Source: CAVQND01 sp049518415 (GTDB lineage: Bacteria > Verrucomicrobiota > Verrucomicrobiia > Limisphaerales > UBA8199). Taken from it: 64,000 nucleotides of DNA. The position numbers and the translations under genes are program-made. The DNA lies in NCBI GenBank assembly GCA_049518415.1, contig JBEKRX010000003.1:1-64000 (forward strand), read 5' to 3'. Below are positions 17,757-26,438 of the stretch, in pieces. The notes under the pieces were generated by a model, which worked only from the letters and a program-made list of their open reading frames with translations, made no database searches and had not been told where the DNA came from. Each line of letters begins with the position of its first letter. The first letter of the stretch is position 1.

Positions 17757-18644
17757 TTAAATCAGCAATTCGGATTGAGCGGGAAGAGCAGCGGACGGTT
17801 GCAGGACAGGGGGCGGTTCGCCCGGCGCACTGGTTGGGGTTTGGCTTGCAGCGCTGTGGTCGTGGAGGGTCAACGGTGGGCAGGGGAGGTCCTGGGAAGT
17901 CAGCTCGAGGCGGACGTGGGTGGCGCCGATTTGCTGGAGGCGCTCCTGGACGACGCGGTAGGCGAGTTCGGGGCGATTGCATTCGCGGCTGAGATGGCCC
18001 AAGTAGAGGTGGCGCAAGTCGGCGGACATGATTTGCTCGGCGGTGTCGGCGGCGGCTTCGTTGGAGAGGTGGCCATGGCGGCCGAGGATGCGCTGCTTGA
18101 GGCTCCACGGGCGGGTAGGGCAGTCCTGGAGCATCTTGATGTCGTGGTTGGCCTCGAGCACGAGGACGTTGGCGGCCCGGACGCGTTCGCGCACGAGCCT
18201 GGTGACGTGGCCGAGGTCGGTCAGGAAGCCGAGGTTTCCAGCCGGGGTGTGCAAGAGAAAGGCGACCGGGTCCTGCGCGTCATGAGGGACGCTGAAGGTT
18301 TCGACCTGGATGTCGCCCACCTCGAAACTGGCGCCGGTGGCGAAGATGCGCCAGTCGAGTTGCGTCTTGAGTTGATACTCGATGGCCTCCTGCGTCGGGC
18401 GGTTGCAATAGACGGGGAGGTGGAGCCTTTCGCCAAGGACCGCCAGGCCGTGGGCATGGTCGCCGTGCTCGTGAGTCACAAGGATGGCCGTCAGGTCCTC
18501 GGGCGCCCGGCCGATGGTGGCCAGGCGCCGGCGAAGCTGACGCAGACTGAATCCCGCATCGATGAGGATGCGAGTTTCGCCGGTTTCCAGGCAGGCGCAA
18601 TTGCCGGCGGAACCGCTGCCCAGAATCGTCAGACAAACAGGCAC
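17757..18644 (-). CDS. MBL-fold metallohydrolase (YycJ/WalJ-like)
   Basis: This 295-residue protein starts directly with the lactamase fold (LTILGSGSAGNC). It contains the metal motif THEHGDHAHG and later DLGH and LEANHD metal ligands, matching the YycJ/WalJ group of single-stranded DNA exonuclease-like or phosphodiesterase MBL proteins. The last 40 residues are Pro/Ser/Ala-rich and probably disordered. It is the first gene of a minus-strand pair with the SpoU methyltransferase. A nucleic-acid role is inferred from the family; the substrate is not shown. Confidence 0.88.
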   Translation of the reverse strand: MPVCLTILGSGSAGNCACLETGETRILIDAGFSLRQLRRRLATIGRAPEDLTAILVTHEHGDHAHGLAVLGERLHLPVYCNRPTQEAIEYQLKTQLDWRIFATGASFEVGDIQVETFSVPHDAQDPVAFLLHTPAGNLGFLTDLGHVTRLVRERVRAANVLVLEANHDIKMLQDCPTRPWSLKQRILGRHGHLSNEAAADTAEQIMSADLRHLYLGHLSRECNRPELAYRVVQERLQQIGATHVRLELTSQDLPCPPLTLHDHSAASQTPTSAPGEPPPVLQPSAALPAQSELLI

Positions 18645-18761
18645 GGCTTACCTTAGTGGCGGCAGTGGGGCGGAGCAACGCTTTTGTTGAACCGAGCACC
18701 CGGGGCGCGGGCCGCCGGCGGTGCAAAGGGCTTGCCAGCTTGTCCTGGCTGGGGTATATAT

Positions 18762-19319
18762 ATGGCAAAGCACCCGTTAGCGCCCCGTTTTATGAACTGG
18801 GCAGACGAACCAGCTACGGAGACACAGTTCGGCCACCTGGGGCAACTCGGCTTCAAGCCTGGTTGTCCGCTGACCAAAGGGGAGGCCGCGCGTTTAATCG
18901 GTTGGTTTGAGCGACATCGCGCGCAGCCAGTTTCACCGGGTGGAAAATCGGTTCCTGAAAGGGCCGAGCCGGAGGCCTACCTGCTCCGCATCGCCGTGGT
19001 AAGCGTCCGGCGCGCGGCGGCCTTGCTGCCCCGGGACACGACCCAGGAGACCCAACCGGAACTGGCCCAGGCGATCGCCCGACGCCAGGAGTTCTGGCTC
19101 AACACCTGCCGCGAGGTGACGCAAATGCGGCAGGCCTCCAGCCAGGTGCTGGAACTCTATAAGCAGCACGGTTGCCGGTTCTTCGCTCCCAAACCCACCG
19201 AGGTCCAGGAGGTCCTCGACGCCCTGGACTCCGCCTTGCCTTCCTGGGACATGGACTATCCGGCGCTGTTTTATCAGACCCTGGAACTGAACTTCCCGCA
19301 CCACGTGCGCCTGCGTTGA
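18762..19319 (+). CDS. Hypothetical protein
   Basis: This 185-residue soluble protein has no signal peptide. Residues about 18-45 (FGHLGQLGFKPGCPLTKGEA, then ARLIGWFERH) look like a small helix-turn-helix or zinc-ribbon-like start. The rest is helical, and the last part (PSWDMDYPALFYQTLELNFP) is aromatic-rich. I do not recognise a family. The ATG at 18762 has a short A/T-rich run before it and removes a Gly/Ala-rich upstream extension. It is divergent from the MBL gene. Its stop codon abuts a hairpin made of the ATTCCAA repeat element. Confidence 0.65.
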   Translation: MAKHPLAPRFMNWADEPATETQFGHLGQLGFKPGCPLTKGEAARLIGWFERHRAQPVSPGGKSVPERAEPEAYLLRIAVVSVRRAAALLPRDTTQETQPELAQAIARRQEFWLNTCREVTQMRQASSQVLELYKQHGCRFFAPKPTEVQEVLDALDSALPSWDMDYPALFYQTLELNFPHHVRLR

Positions 19320-19338
19320 TTCCAATTCGCGTTGGAAT
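19319..19338. repeat. Short ATTCCAA/TTGGAAT hairpin (repeat relic)
   Basis: A 7-bp perfect stem (ATTCCAA, 6-base loop TTCGCG, TTGGAAT) begins at the last base of the preceding stop codon. The loop and arms match the ends of the larger elements at 21420-21581 and 34312-34357. It may act as a 3' end structure, but no T-run follows. Confidence 0.6.
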
Positions 19339-19400
19339 GAGTCGCTGCGGGTGATCGCCATTGACCGGGCCCGCGGGATCGGCTTTGCTCGAAGCAAGTT

Positions 19401-21044
19401 ATGAAGACCTCTACCGGGTTTTTCCAGTTGCTGTGGCCGGCCATGGCTCTTTGCACCCTGGCCCTGAGCGCCTGGGGGCGTGGGGGCGGCTCCCTGGAGG
19501 ACCTGGCCCAGCCCAAGGAGGGCCGCAGCCGGCGGGCCACCTCGACCTTTCGCGCCGGCCCCGACGGCAAATACGACCCCAAGGCGGAGCCCAAAGGTGA
19601 TTACGACGAGGCCAGCAACCGGGACAACCGCAGCGTGGCGCCGGGGGCCACGACGGTGTTGCTGGACGAAAAGGGGCCTGGGGTGATTACGCATATCTGG
19701 CTGACGTTCCTGGGGCCGGAACCACAGGACTGGGCCAGGCAGGGCTCGGCCAATCACCAGGAGATGTTGTTGCGCATGTTCTGGGACGGCAAGCCGCGCC
19801 CGGCGGTCGAGGCGCCGGTGGGTGATTTCTTCGCCAACGCCTTCGGCCAACGCAGCGAGGTCATCAGCCTGCCGGTGATTGTCGAGGACGGCGACGCCTA
19901 CAATTGCTTCTGGCAGATGCCGTTTCGCAAGTCTGCCCGGGTCGAAATTGTCAACCAAAGCGATAAGCCGATCAGTTTGCTCTACTTCAATATTGATTGG
20001 CTCCAGAAGAAGAGTCTGCCGCGCGACACGCCGTATTTCTACGCGCAGTACCGCCAGGAATACCCGGCGCAGCAGGGCAAGGATTACCTGGTGCTGGAAA
20101 CGCAGGGGCGGGGCCATTACGTAGGCACGGTGCTGAGCGTGCGCACGCGCAGCCCGGGCTGGTTCGGCGAGGGGGATGAGAAGGTGTATATCGATAGCGA
20201 AGCCAAGGCCTCGATCTGGGGCACCGGCACCGAGGACTATTTCCTTTGCGCCTGGGGTTTGAAGAAGACCAGCACGCTGTATTTCGGGGTGCCGTACTTC
20301 GATCAGTGGGGCATCGTGGGCGGGCACACCTGCGCCTATCGCTGGCACATCCACGACCCGTTTGTTTTCCAGAAGGGCATCAAGGTCACCTTCGAGCATT
20401 TCGGCTGGATCGCGCCCGATGAGAATCCTTTGCACCGGAGCACCAGTTGGAACGAGCGGGAGGACGATTACTCGAGCGTGGCCTTCTGGTACCAGAGCGG
20501 CGCGCCGACCTTCAGCGCGCGCGCGCCCCACGCCCGTGAGCGCCAGTTGCCCAGCCTGGAACGGGTGACCGCCTTTGCCCGCGACTTTGACGATGCCCGC
20601 CACCACGGCGCCGGCGAGGCGGGGAAACAGCAACTGGACCTTTACCCCGGACCCCAGTTGCTCTACCAACCCGCCCAGGTCGAAGGCGCCTGGCTGGAAA
20701 TCCCCTTCGAGATCAAACGCAAGGAGCCGCTCCGCCTGCTCCTCAACATGACGCGCTCCTATGACTTCGGCAAATACCAGGCCTATCTCAACGGGGTGAA
20801 GCTCGGCCCGGTCCTGGACTTCTACAACGACACGATCATCAACCAGGAATTCCACCTGCTGGATTTCTGGCCGGACCCCGGACGATACACCTTGCGTCTG
20901 GAGTGCGTGGGCAAGAACCACCGGTCCGACGGTTACTTTCTGGGCATGGAATCGGTGCGCTTGCGGGAGCGCCGCCCGCGCGTCGAGCAGTTCGGCCATG
21001 ACAAAGCCAAAGACTGGCGCCAGGAGCCGCTGTTATTCCGGTAG
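19401..21044 (+). CDS. Secreted DUF2961 (GH172-like) glycosidase
   Basis: This 547-residue protein has a signal peptide (residues about 7-27) and a DUF2961 domain, the family now classed as glycoside hydrolase GH172. The hallmark block is present: GWFGEGDEKVYIDSEA, followed by GTGTEDYF. E257 (in GEGD) and E278 (in GTED) are 21 residues apart, which is the spacing I recall for the two catalytic glutamates of GH172; that mapping is inference. GH172 members act on fructan- or arabinan-type furanosides. The C-terminal ~150 residues form a beta-sandwich (LLNMTRSYDFGKYQAYLNGV). It stands alone and is convergent with the Lys/Ala-rich gene. Confidence 0.88.
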   Translation: MKTSTGFFQLLWPAMALCTLALSAWGRGGGSLEDLAQPKEGRSRRATSTFRAGPDGKYDPKAEPKGDYDEASNRDNRSVAPGATTVLLDEKGPGVITHIWLTFLGPEPQDWARQGSANHQEMLLRMFWDGKPRPAVEAPVGDFFANAFGQRSEVISLPVIVEDGDAYNCFWQMPFRKSARVEIVNQSDKPISLLYFNIDWLQKKSLPRDTPYFYAQYRQEYPAQQGKDYLVLETQGRGHYVGTVLSVRTRSPGWFGEGDEKVYIDSEAKASIWGTGTEDYFLCAWGLKKTSTLYFGVPYFDQWGIVGGHTCAYRWHIHDPFVFQKGIKVTFEHFGWIAPDENPLHRSTSWNEREDDYSSVAFWYQSGAPTFSARAPHARERQLPSLERVTAFARDFDDARHHGAGEAGKQQLDLYPGPQLLYQPAQVEGAWLEIPFEIKRKEPLRLLLNMTRSYDFGKYQAYLNGVKLGPVLDFYNDTIINQEFHLLDFWPDPGRYTLRLECVGKNHRSDGYFLGMESVRLRERRPRVEQFGHDKAKDWRQEPLLFR

Positions 21045-21090
21045 GCCGTAACCTGGCCAAGGGGACGGGTTAGCGACGAGATTTGCCGGC

Positions 21091-21345
21091 TCAGCGTTTT
21101 CTAAATATGGAACTGCGCTTCTTGGCCTTCGCCGCCTTCTTGGCCTTCGCCGCCTTCTTGGCCTTTTTGGCCGCAGCTTTCCTGGCCTTTTTGACCTTGG
21201 CCGCAGATTTTTTGGCTCGCGTCAAACTCAAGTACTTGGCGGCGGCGCGTTGAGGTGCAGCGACGCCGACGCCTTCAGCCAGGGTGGACAACGGCAGCAG
21301 CGCCGCCAGAAACAGGGGAATGAGGTAACGCGTACAGTTTTTCAT
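21091..21345 (-). CDS. Secreted lysine/alanine-rich histone-H1-like peptide
   Basis: This ~84-residue protein begins with a clear signal peptide (MKNCTRYLIPLFLAALLPLS). A ~50-residue strongly cationic tail of KKAAKAKK-type repeats follows, ending RSSIFRKR. The tail resembles histone H1-like bacterial proteins, but those are cytoplasmic and have no signal peptide. A second in-frame ATG at 21357 adds MLSR. The tail DNA contains an imperfect 21-bp tandem repeat (CTTGGCCTTCGCCGCCTT in the plus strand). Export is predicted from sequence. Binding to DNA, polyphosphate or surface polysaccharide is speculation. Confidence 0.65.
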   Translation of the reverse strand: MKNCTRYLIPLFLAALLPLSTLAEGVGVAAPQRAAAKYLSLTRAKKSAAKVKKARKAAAKKAKKAAKAKKAAKAKKRSSIFRKR

Positions 21346-21419
21346 TCGAGATAACATTATACCGAAAACGGGCTGCAGGGCAAATCAAATTTCGGCTCAC
21401 CCCCTGGCAGCCCTCACTT

Positions 21420-21581
21420 ATTCCAATTCGCGTTCAAGGTGGCACTAATTCGCTTGTCCTTTGGGCCTCTGGCTTCGTTGCTCGCTCGTTGCAGATCGCT
21501 GCGGATATGCGCCTCGCTCGCGCCTCGCCAGAGGCCCAAAGTCCTGCGCGCCTTAGTGCTATCTTGGACGCTCGTTGGAAT
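21420..21581. repeat. 162-bp imperfect inverted-repeat element
   Basis: The two ~50-bp arms are imperfect inverted copies. They share ATTCCAA, GCGT, CAAG, GCACTAA, CTTTGGGCCTCTGG and similar blocks. A ~60-bp middle of CG-rich repeats (GCTCGTTGCAGATCGCTGCG) separates them. One arm encodes the last residues and the stop codon of the neighbouring minus-strand gene. Related arm sequences occur at 34312-34357, 19319-19338 and 5502-5533. The layout resembles a MITE or a large REP hairpin. Confidence 0.75.
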
Positions 21582-23646
21582 TGGGCGCGAGGGGCAGGAT
21601 TTTGATATTGCGGAAGGAAACCTGGCCGTGGTCGCCCTGGAGGGCGAGGTAGCCGGTATCCGACTTCGCAAAGCGGGGCATCCGCGCGAACTTGCTCTGG
21701 GCCACGCGGTTGTTGAAGTCCTCGCTGCCCAGGACGTAGTCGAAGTACTTCACGCCGTTGATCTCATGCTCGCACTTTTCGGGGCTGATGAGCAGGCGGA
21801 CATGGTTCCACTGGCCGACCGGTTTGGTGGCGTCGAGCGGTTTGCCGGTCTTGGGATCAAGCGGGGGCTGATAGAGGGCATAGAGCCAGCCGCAGCGGAC
21901 GGGGTCGGCGGCGGCCTGGTTGTCCTCGAGCTGGAATTCCGGGCCGGTGGCCCACACGGCGCTGCCCTCGTCGGTGACATGGTAGATGATGCCGCTGTTG
22001 CCGGCCTCGGAGATGTTGTAATCGAGTTGCAACTCGAACCATTGGAACTTGTCGGTGGTGACAATATCGCCGGCGTTGCGGGGCTCGGCGCAGACCAGGG
22101 CGCCGTCTTTGACCTGCCAGCCGGGGCGGACGCCCTCGCGCTTGAAGTTGTGCCAGCCGGTGAAGTCCCGGCCATTGAAGAGCAATTTCCACCCGGCGGC
22201 CTTTTCGGCCTCGGTGAGGGTATTGGGCTGCGCCTCCGCGCCGGCGGCGGCGGGCGAGGCGCCGGCGGCGGCGGCGGCCAGCTTCTGCTCGAGGCCGGCT
22301 TTCCACTCCTGCCCCAAGTCCTGCACGGTATGGCCGGTGCGTTGTTTCCAGAGGTCGGCGTCGTACTGGCCCTGGCGCAACGCCGCGTTCAACTGCGGGA
22401 CGAGGTCCTTGTCGTACTTCTCAGTGGCCCAGTTCAGGAAATTGGCGGTAATCCGATAGCTGGCGTCATAGCTGGCGCGGGCAAGGTTGCGCCGGGTGAT
22501 CTCCGCGCCGTGCGACTGCGGCTCGAACAGGAACCAGCGGATATAGTCGGCAATGCCCTCGACCAGCCAGCCCGGGGGCCGGGTGGCGTTGGGATTATTG
22601 CGAGCAGGCCGGCCATAGCGCTGGACCACGTGGACCATCTCATGGAACACCGCGCCGAGGGCTTCGCCCTTGAGGTTTTGCCTGAACCAGCCGGCGCCGC
22701 AAGTGATGCGCGACCCGCCCGTGGCCGCCACGCCTGTCATGTCTGGGCTGAACTTGATGGTGAATTTCTTCGGGGCCTGGTAGCCGGGGCTGGGCAGCAT
22801 CTGGACGAGCTTCGGGTACCATTCCTTGGCCATGGGCGCCACTTGCGTGTGGGCCCATTCCGTCAGGTCGGGCGTCTGCGAGGTGTCGAGCGAAATCTCG
22901 TAGGTCCCGCCGTCCGCCGCGATGGTCTCTTGGCCGGACGGGCCGGGGGCGGCCGGTGCTTGAGCCGCTTCGGGCTGGCTGTCGCGGTCGAGGACGTCGA
23001 TTTCGCTGTAGAAGGTGTTGCCGAAGTCATCGGTGTCCTCGGTGCGGAGGATGTCGAACAACAGATAGCGGTAGTTGCCGATGGTTCCCTGGGAATCGGA
23101 GATGCTGACGCCGTACTGGCCGCCGGGCTCGCCCTCCTTGGGTCGCGTATCCACTTTGGCGAGCAATTTCCAGCCGTTTTTCTCCGGGTCGAGGCCTTGC
23201 TTGGGCTCGGCCTTAAAATCGGCGGCGGCGCCGTCGCTGGCGTAGAGGGTATAGACCTGGGGTCCGCGCGTGCTGGGATGCCAGGAGTAGGTGTTGACCT
23301 GCTTGAGGGCGAGGACGGCGCGCAGGTCCACCAGCACCCGCCCGCCTTCGGTGCCGGCATTGAAGAAGAAATTCTCCTCCGGTTGATCCTCTTCCGTGGG
23401 CAGCCTCCCGTCGTGCAGCGCGTCGAGCTCCGCCCCGTTGCTGTCGCGCTCGCCAGCGACGATGCTGAATTTGGCCTTGGCCGCGGCGTCGTTTTTGGCG
23501 GGCGGCGGGACCTGCTTGAACTTGAAGCCGGCGGCGGCTTGTTCGTTGGGGTTGTGGTCGATGACAATTTTGATCTCGGCGAGCGAGACCAGGGCCGAGA
23601 GCAACAGAGCCGAGGCTCCGAAAACCAGAGAAGCAAGCGATTTCAT
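21559..23646 (-). CDS. Secreted fusion: basic-secretory-protein peptidase domain + DUF1080
   Basis: This 695-residue exported protein has a signal peptide (residues 1-23) and then a ~220-residue beta-sandwich-like region. A BSP-type metallopeptidase domain follows, with zinc motif HEMVH in AVFHEMVHVVQRYG and then the WLVEGIADYIRWF segment with a further Glu ligand. An Ala-rich linker joins this to a C-terminal DUF1080 domain (LLFNGRDFTGWHNF to GQVSFRNIKILPL). DUF1080 is a laminin-G-like fold known as a 3-keto-glycoside hydrolase. The ATG at 23646 is chosen for the signal peptide. The last seven residues and the stop lie inside a repeat element. Proteolysis and keto-sugar hydrolysis are both family-based inferences. 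Confidence 0.88.
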   Translation of the reverse strand: MKSLASLVFGASALLLSALVSLAEIKIVIDHNPNEQAAAGFKFKQVPPPAKNDAAAKAKFSIVAGERDSNGAELDALHDGRLPTEEDQPEENFFFNAGTEGGRVLVDLRAVLALKQVNTYSWHPSTRGPQVYTLYASDGAAADFKAEPKQGLDPEKNGWKLLAKVDTRPKEGEPGGQYGVSISDSQGTIGNYRYLLFDILRTEDTDDFGNTFYSEIDVLDRDSQPEAAQAPAAPGPSGQETIAADGGTYEISLDTSQTPDLTEWAHTQVAPMAKEWYPKLVQMLPSPGYQAPKKFTIKFSPDMTGVAATGGSRITCGAGWFRQNLKGEALGAVFHEMVHVVQRYGRPARNNPNATRPPGWLVEGIADYIRWFLFEPQSHGAEITRRNLARASYDASYRITANFLNWATEKYDKDLVPQLNAALRQGQYDADLWKQRTGHTVQDLGQEWKAGLEQKLAAAAAGASPAAAGAEAQPNTLTEAEKAAGWKLLFNGRDFTGWHNFKREGVRPGWQVKDGALVCAEPRNAGDIVTTDKFQWFELQLDYNISEAGNSGIIYHVTDEGSAVWATGPEFQLEDNQAAADPVRCGWLYALYQPPLDPKTGKPLDATKPVGQWNHVRLLISPEKCEHEINGVKYFDYVLGSEDFNNRVAQSKFARMPRFAKSDTGYLALQGDHGQVSFRNIKILPLAPNSNERPR

Positions 23647-23926
23647 ACTACTGCACTCAAACGTGTTCGCAGGCTGCGCGAATTCCCCGGTCGGGACGCG
23701 TTCCCCCTGCCTGCGGGCAGGCCGGCCGCGTCCCACTTTTTGGCCCGAAGAATTCCAGGGACGGGCTCCCGACAAGTCGGGATTTCATTCCACGCGTGCC
23801 GGCCAACTCGGTTGCGGCTGCGCCGCGTTGCGCAATTTGCGGGTGCGGCAAAGTACCGCGCCCCGCGGGCTGTTGAAAAGGAGAAAATGGGAGGGAAGTT
23901 CTTGCCAATCGGCCGTCCAGCAGGAT

Positions 23927-24496
23927 TCAACGCGAGCGGGCCGCCGGCGGCCCCGTCAGCTCCGGTTGCTGAACAGGCTGGCCCTGGTAAAGTTCGGCCA
24001 GGCACTCCTGAAATTGCTGCAGGACTCGCCCCCGCCGCCCTTTGGCCGCCAGGGCCTCCACACCAAGCTTCAGGACGTGCCGGTTGGGCTGCAGGACCGG
24101 CCGCAGCTTGCGGACGATTTCAAAGGCCTGCCGGACTGCCCCCGGTTTGTGCTTCAGCTTGTCATAGATAATCAGCCAGGCCAGGGCCGTGCTGCGGGAG
24201 ATTCCGGCAAAGCAATGAATCAGCAGCGGTTGGTCTCCAACCTCGCGGGAAAAGTTAATGGCCTTTTGAATGTCTTCCAGCCTGGCGGCGAAGAGCCCTG
24301 CTTGGGGGTGGTCCTCTTCCACGTCATCAAAATGGAGGCTGAGCACCTTGCGCGGGCCCGGAGCGGGCAGCGATTTTTCATCCAGGCCTTTGCCGATCGA
24401 GAGGATGTTCCAACGGAGAAGCTGGCTGCTGCCCAGGTCAATAACCTCATGCTTGCTGGCGACCATCATTTCCTGGTTGAGCGATGCAATGCGCAT
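23927..24496 (-). CDS. Dual-specificity/tyrosine-phosphatase-like protein
   Basis: This 189-residue cytoplasmic protein has the cysteine phosphatase P-loop HCFAGISRS (C95, R101) and an upstream acidic loop LHFDDVEED supplying the general acid. Downstream helices (TALAWLIIYDKLK) resemble DUSP/atypical PTP domains, which remove phosphate from proteins, lipids or nucleotides. The ATG at 24496 starts conserved sequence (MRIASLNQ); the frame extends upstream without similarity. The 280 bp between it and the DUF1080 gene hold nothing recognisable. The substrate is unknown. Confidence 0.85.
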   Translation of the reverse strand: MRIASLNQEMMVASKHEVIDLGSSQLLRWNILSIGKGLDEKSLPAPGPRKVLSLHFDDVEEDHPQAGLFAARLEDIQKAINFSREVGDQPLLIHCFAGISRSTALAWLIIYDKLKHKPGAVRQAFEIVRKLRPVLQPNRHVLKLGVEALAAKGRRGRVLQQFQECLAELYQGQPVQQPELTGPPAARSR

Positions 24497-24578
24497 AGGT
24501 GTCTGTTTTATCGCTGATTTGAGTTGACTGCCCAGCCGGCAGCTCAGAGTATGGCTCGACAAGAGCCGATAATCGACT

Positions 24579-24899
24579 ATGAACACGGCCACGTCCAATT
24601 TAAGTTCGCCGCCCGGCAATAGAATCGAGGCCATCAACTTGTCCCTCCGCTCCTATGTCTATAGCCTGGTGGGGTTGGTGCCCATTATCGGGTTTCCCTT
24701 TGCGCTGCTGGCGATCGGTCTGAGCCACAAGAGGCTGGCTACCAGCAGCGATTGGAATCCCGCGGACCGCTACCTCAACGCAGGCCGCCGCCTCGGCCTA
24801 TTGGGCTTGCTCTCGACCGTGGGCTTTCTGGTCTTGGTATTCGGCGTTCTCCCGGTGCTATGGCCGGACCTGCCGGGCTGCGGATCAGGCTCGAGCTGA
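24579..24899 (+). CDS. Small two-helix membrane protein
   Basis: This 106-residue protein has two predicted transmembrane segments: residues about 28-48 (VYSLVGLVPIIGFPFALLAI) and 73-93 (LGLLGLLSTVGFLVLVFGVL). A polar loop with SDWNPADRYLNAGRR lies between them. The N-terminus is Ser/Pro/Gly-rich and cytoplasmic by the positive-inside rule. No family is recognised. It is divergent from the phosphatase gene, with 82 bp shared upstream DNA. Confidence 0.65.
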   Translation: MNTATSNLSSPPGNRIEAINLSLRSYVYSLVGLVPIIGFPFALLAIGLSHKRLATSSDWNPADRYLNAGRRLGLLGLLSTVGFLVLVFGVLPVLWPDLPGCGSGSS

Positions 24900-24996
24900 G
24901 GGTAAGTCCAAGAGCCACAAGGCGTGGCTTTGGGGCAAGCTGGGGCTGATTTCGGGCGCTAAACCGTTGGTGCGTTGCGTCGCGAAAAGTTCAACT

Positions 24997-26331
24997 GTGA
25001 AAGAACTGTCCCGCCGTGAATTCCTGCGCCGGTCCGGTCTGGCGGTGAGCATTGCGCCGGCCCTGGCCGCCGGCGGTGTCTGGCTCAGTTCGGCCCCCGT
25101 CCGGGCGGCCCAGGCCGGGGCGAACGAAAGAGTCCGTCTCGGCGTAATTGGCTGCGGCGGGATGGGGCAGGGGGACCTGGAGTGCTTCTTGGGGTTTCCG
25201 GAGGTGGATTGCGCCGTGGTCTGCGACGTGGATGAGGCGCGGCTGGCGAAGGGGATTGAGATTTGCCAGAACAAGCGCGGGCAGCGGCCGGAGGCGGTGC
25301 AGGACTTCCGGCGGGTGCTGGAGCGCAAGGACGTGGACGTGGTGTTGGTAGCGACGCCAGACCACTGGCACGCCTTGCCGACGGTGCTGGCGTGCCAGGC
25401 CGGCAAGGACGTGTATGTGGAAAAGCCGCTGGCCAAGACCATCGATGAAGGCCGGGCGATGGTCGAGGCGAGCCGGCGGCACCAGCGCGTGGTGCAGATG
25501 GGGTCGCAGTGGCGCAGTTGCCAGCATATCGTCGAGGCGGGCGAGTTCGTGCGCTCCGGCAAACTGGGCCAGGTCAGCCTGGTGCGCGGGTGGGCTTACC
25601 TGGATTGGCTGCCGAGCATTGGGAAGCCGCCGGACGGCCCGCCGCCGCCCGGCGTGGATTATGACCGGTGGCTGGGCCCGGCGCCGAAACGGGCCTTCAA
25701 CCCAAACCGCTTCCACTTCAACTTCCGCTGGTTTTGGGACTACGCCGGCGGGCTGATGACCGATTGGGGCGTGCACCTGATCAACATGATGTTCATGGGC
25801 CTGGGCAACGAAGCCCCCCGCACGGTGTGCTCGAGCGGCGGCAAATTCGTCTTCGACGATAATTCCGAAACGCCCGACTCGCAGATTACGGTCTATGAGT
25901 TCCCCGGTTACCTGCTCGTCTGGGAGCACAAGGCCGGGCTGAACAACGGCCTGAACAACCGGGCCTGGGGCATCGAGTGGAGCGGCACCGAAGGCACCAT
26001 CATCCTCAACGACGAAGGCTGGGAGATTCGCGCCGAACGGAAAGCGGCGAACCTTGATTCGCAGAAAAAGCCCGGCAGCGGCGACCCGCGCCCGGCCCAC
26101 GTGCGCAACTTCCTGGACTGCGTCAAGTCCCGCCGCCCGCCGGTCCTCAACCTGGACCTCGCCCATCACGTCTCCACAGTGGCCCATTTGGGCAACCTCG
26201 CCTATCGCACCGGCCGAAAGCTCGCCTGGGACCCGGTCCAGGAGCGCGTGCTCAACGACGCCGAGGCGGACAGACTGGTCGGAGTCAAGTACCGCAAACC
26301 GTGGTCGCTGCCGTACGCGAAGCGCACGTAG
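24997..26331 (+). CDS. Tat-exported Gfo/Idh/MocA family oxidoreductase
   Basis: This NAD(P)-dependent sugar dehydrogenase-type protein of 444 residues has a twin-arginine signal (SRREFLRRSG then a hydrophobic stretch). It also has a Rossmann motif GVIGCGGMGQGD and the catalytic-lysine signature VEKPLAK. The GFO/IDH/MocA C-terminal alpha/beta domain contains DYAGGLMTDWGVHLIN. Its members oxidise or reduce C-H-OH groups of sugars and inositols. The chosen start is the GTG at 24997, which gives a normal Tat leader; a TTG ten codons upstream is less likely. Tat export suggests folding with cofactor before export, as is common in Planctomycetes and Verrucomicrobia. Confidence 0.92.
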   Translation: MKELSRREFLRRSGLAVSIAPALAAGGVWLSSAPVRAAQAGANERVRLGVIGCGGMGQGDLECFLGFPEVDCAVVCDVDEARLAKGIEICQNKRGQRPEAVQDFRRVLERKDVDVVLVATPDHWHALPTVLACQAGKDVYVEKPLAKTIDEGRAMVEASRRHQRVVQMGSQWRSCQHIVEAGEFVRSGKLGQVSLVRGWAYLDWLPSIGKPPDGPPPPGVDYDRWLGPAPKRAFNPNRFHFNFRWFWDYAGGLMTDWGVHLINMMFMGLGNEAPRTVCSSGGKFVFDDNSETPDSQITVYEFPGYLLVWEHKAGLNNGLNNRAWGIEWSGTEGTIILNDEGWEIRAERKAANLDSQKKPGSGDPRPAHVRNFLDCVKSRRPPVLNLDLAHHVSTVAHLGNLAYRTGRKLAWDPVQERVLNDAEADRLVGVKYRKPWSLPYAKRT

Positions 26332-26438
26332 GCCAGGGCCCAAAGTTGGCGGCGGGGGTTGGGCGGCCGCGGGCTGGGAAATCCATCCGCCCAGGAACGC
26401 TCCCACGCTTCCGCGCTTCCACGGTTTGCAACTATTGA

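Noticed and set aside
21439..24171. 910-codon plus-strand ORF
   Set aside because: Shadow of the BSP-DUF1080 gene, whose HEMVH and DUF1080 motifs are unmistakable on the minus strand.
24991..26406. 471-codon minus-strand ORF opposite the oxidoreductase
   Set aside because: The Tat leader and Gfo/Idh/MocA motifs are on the plus strand.
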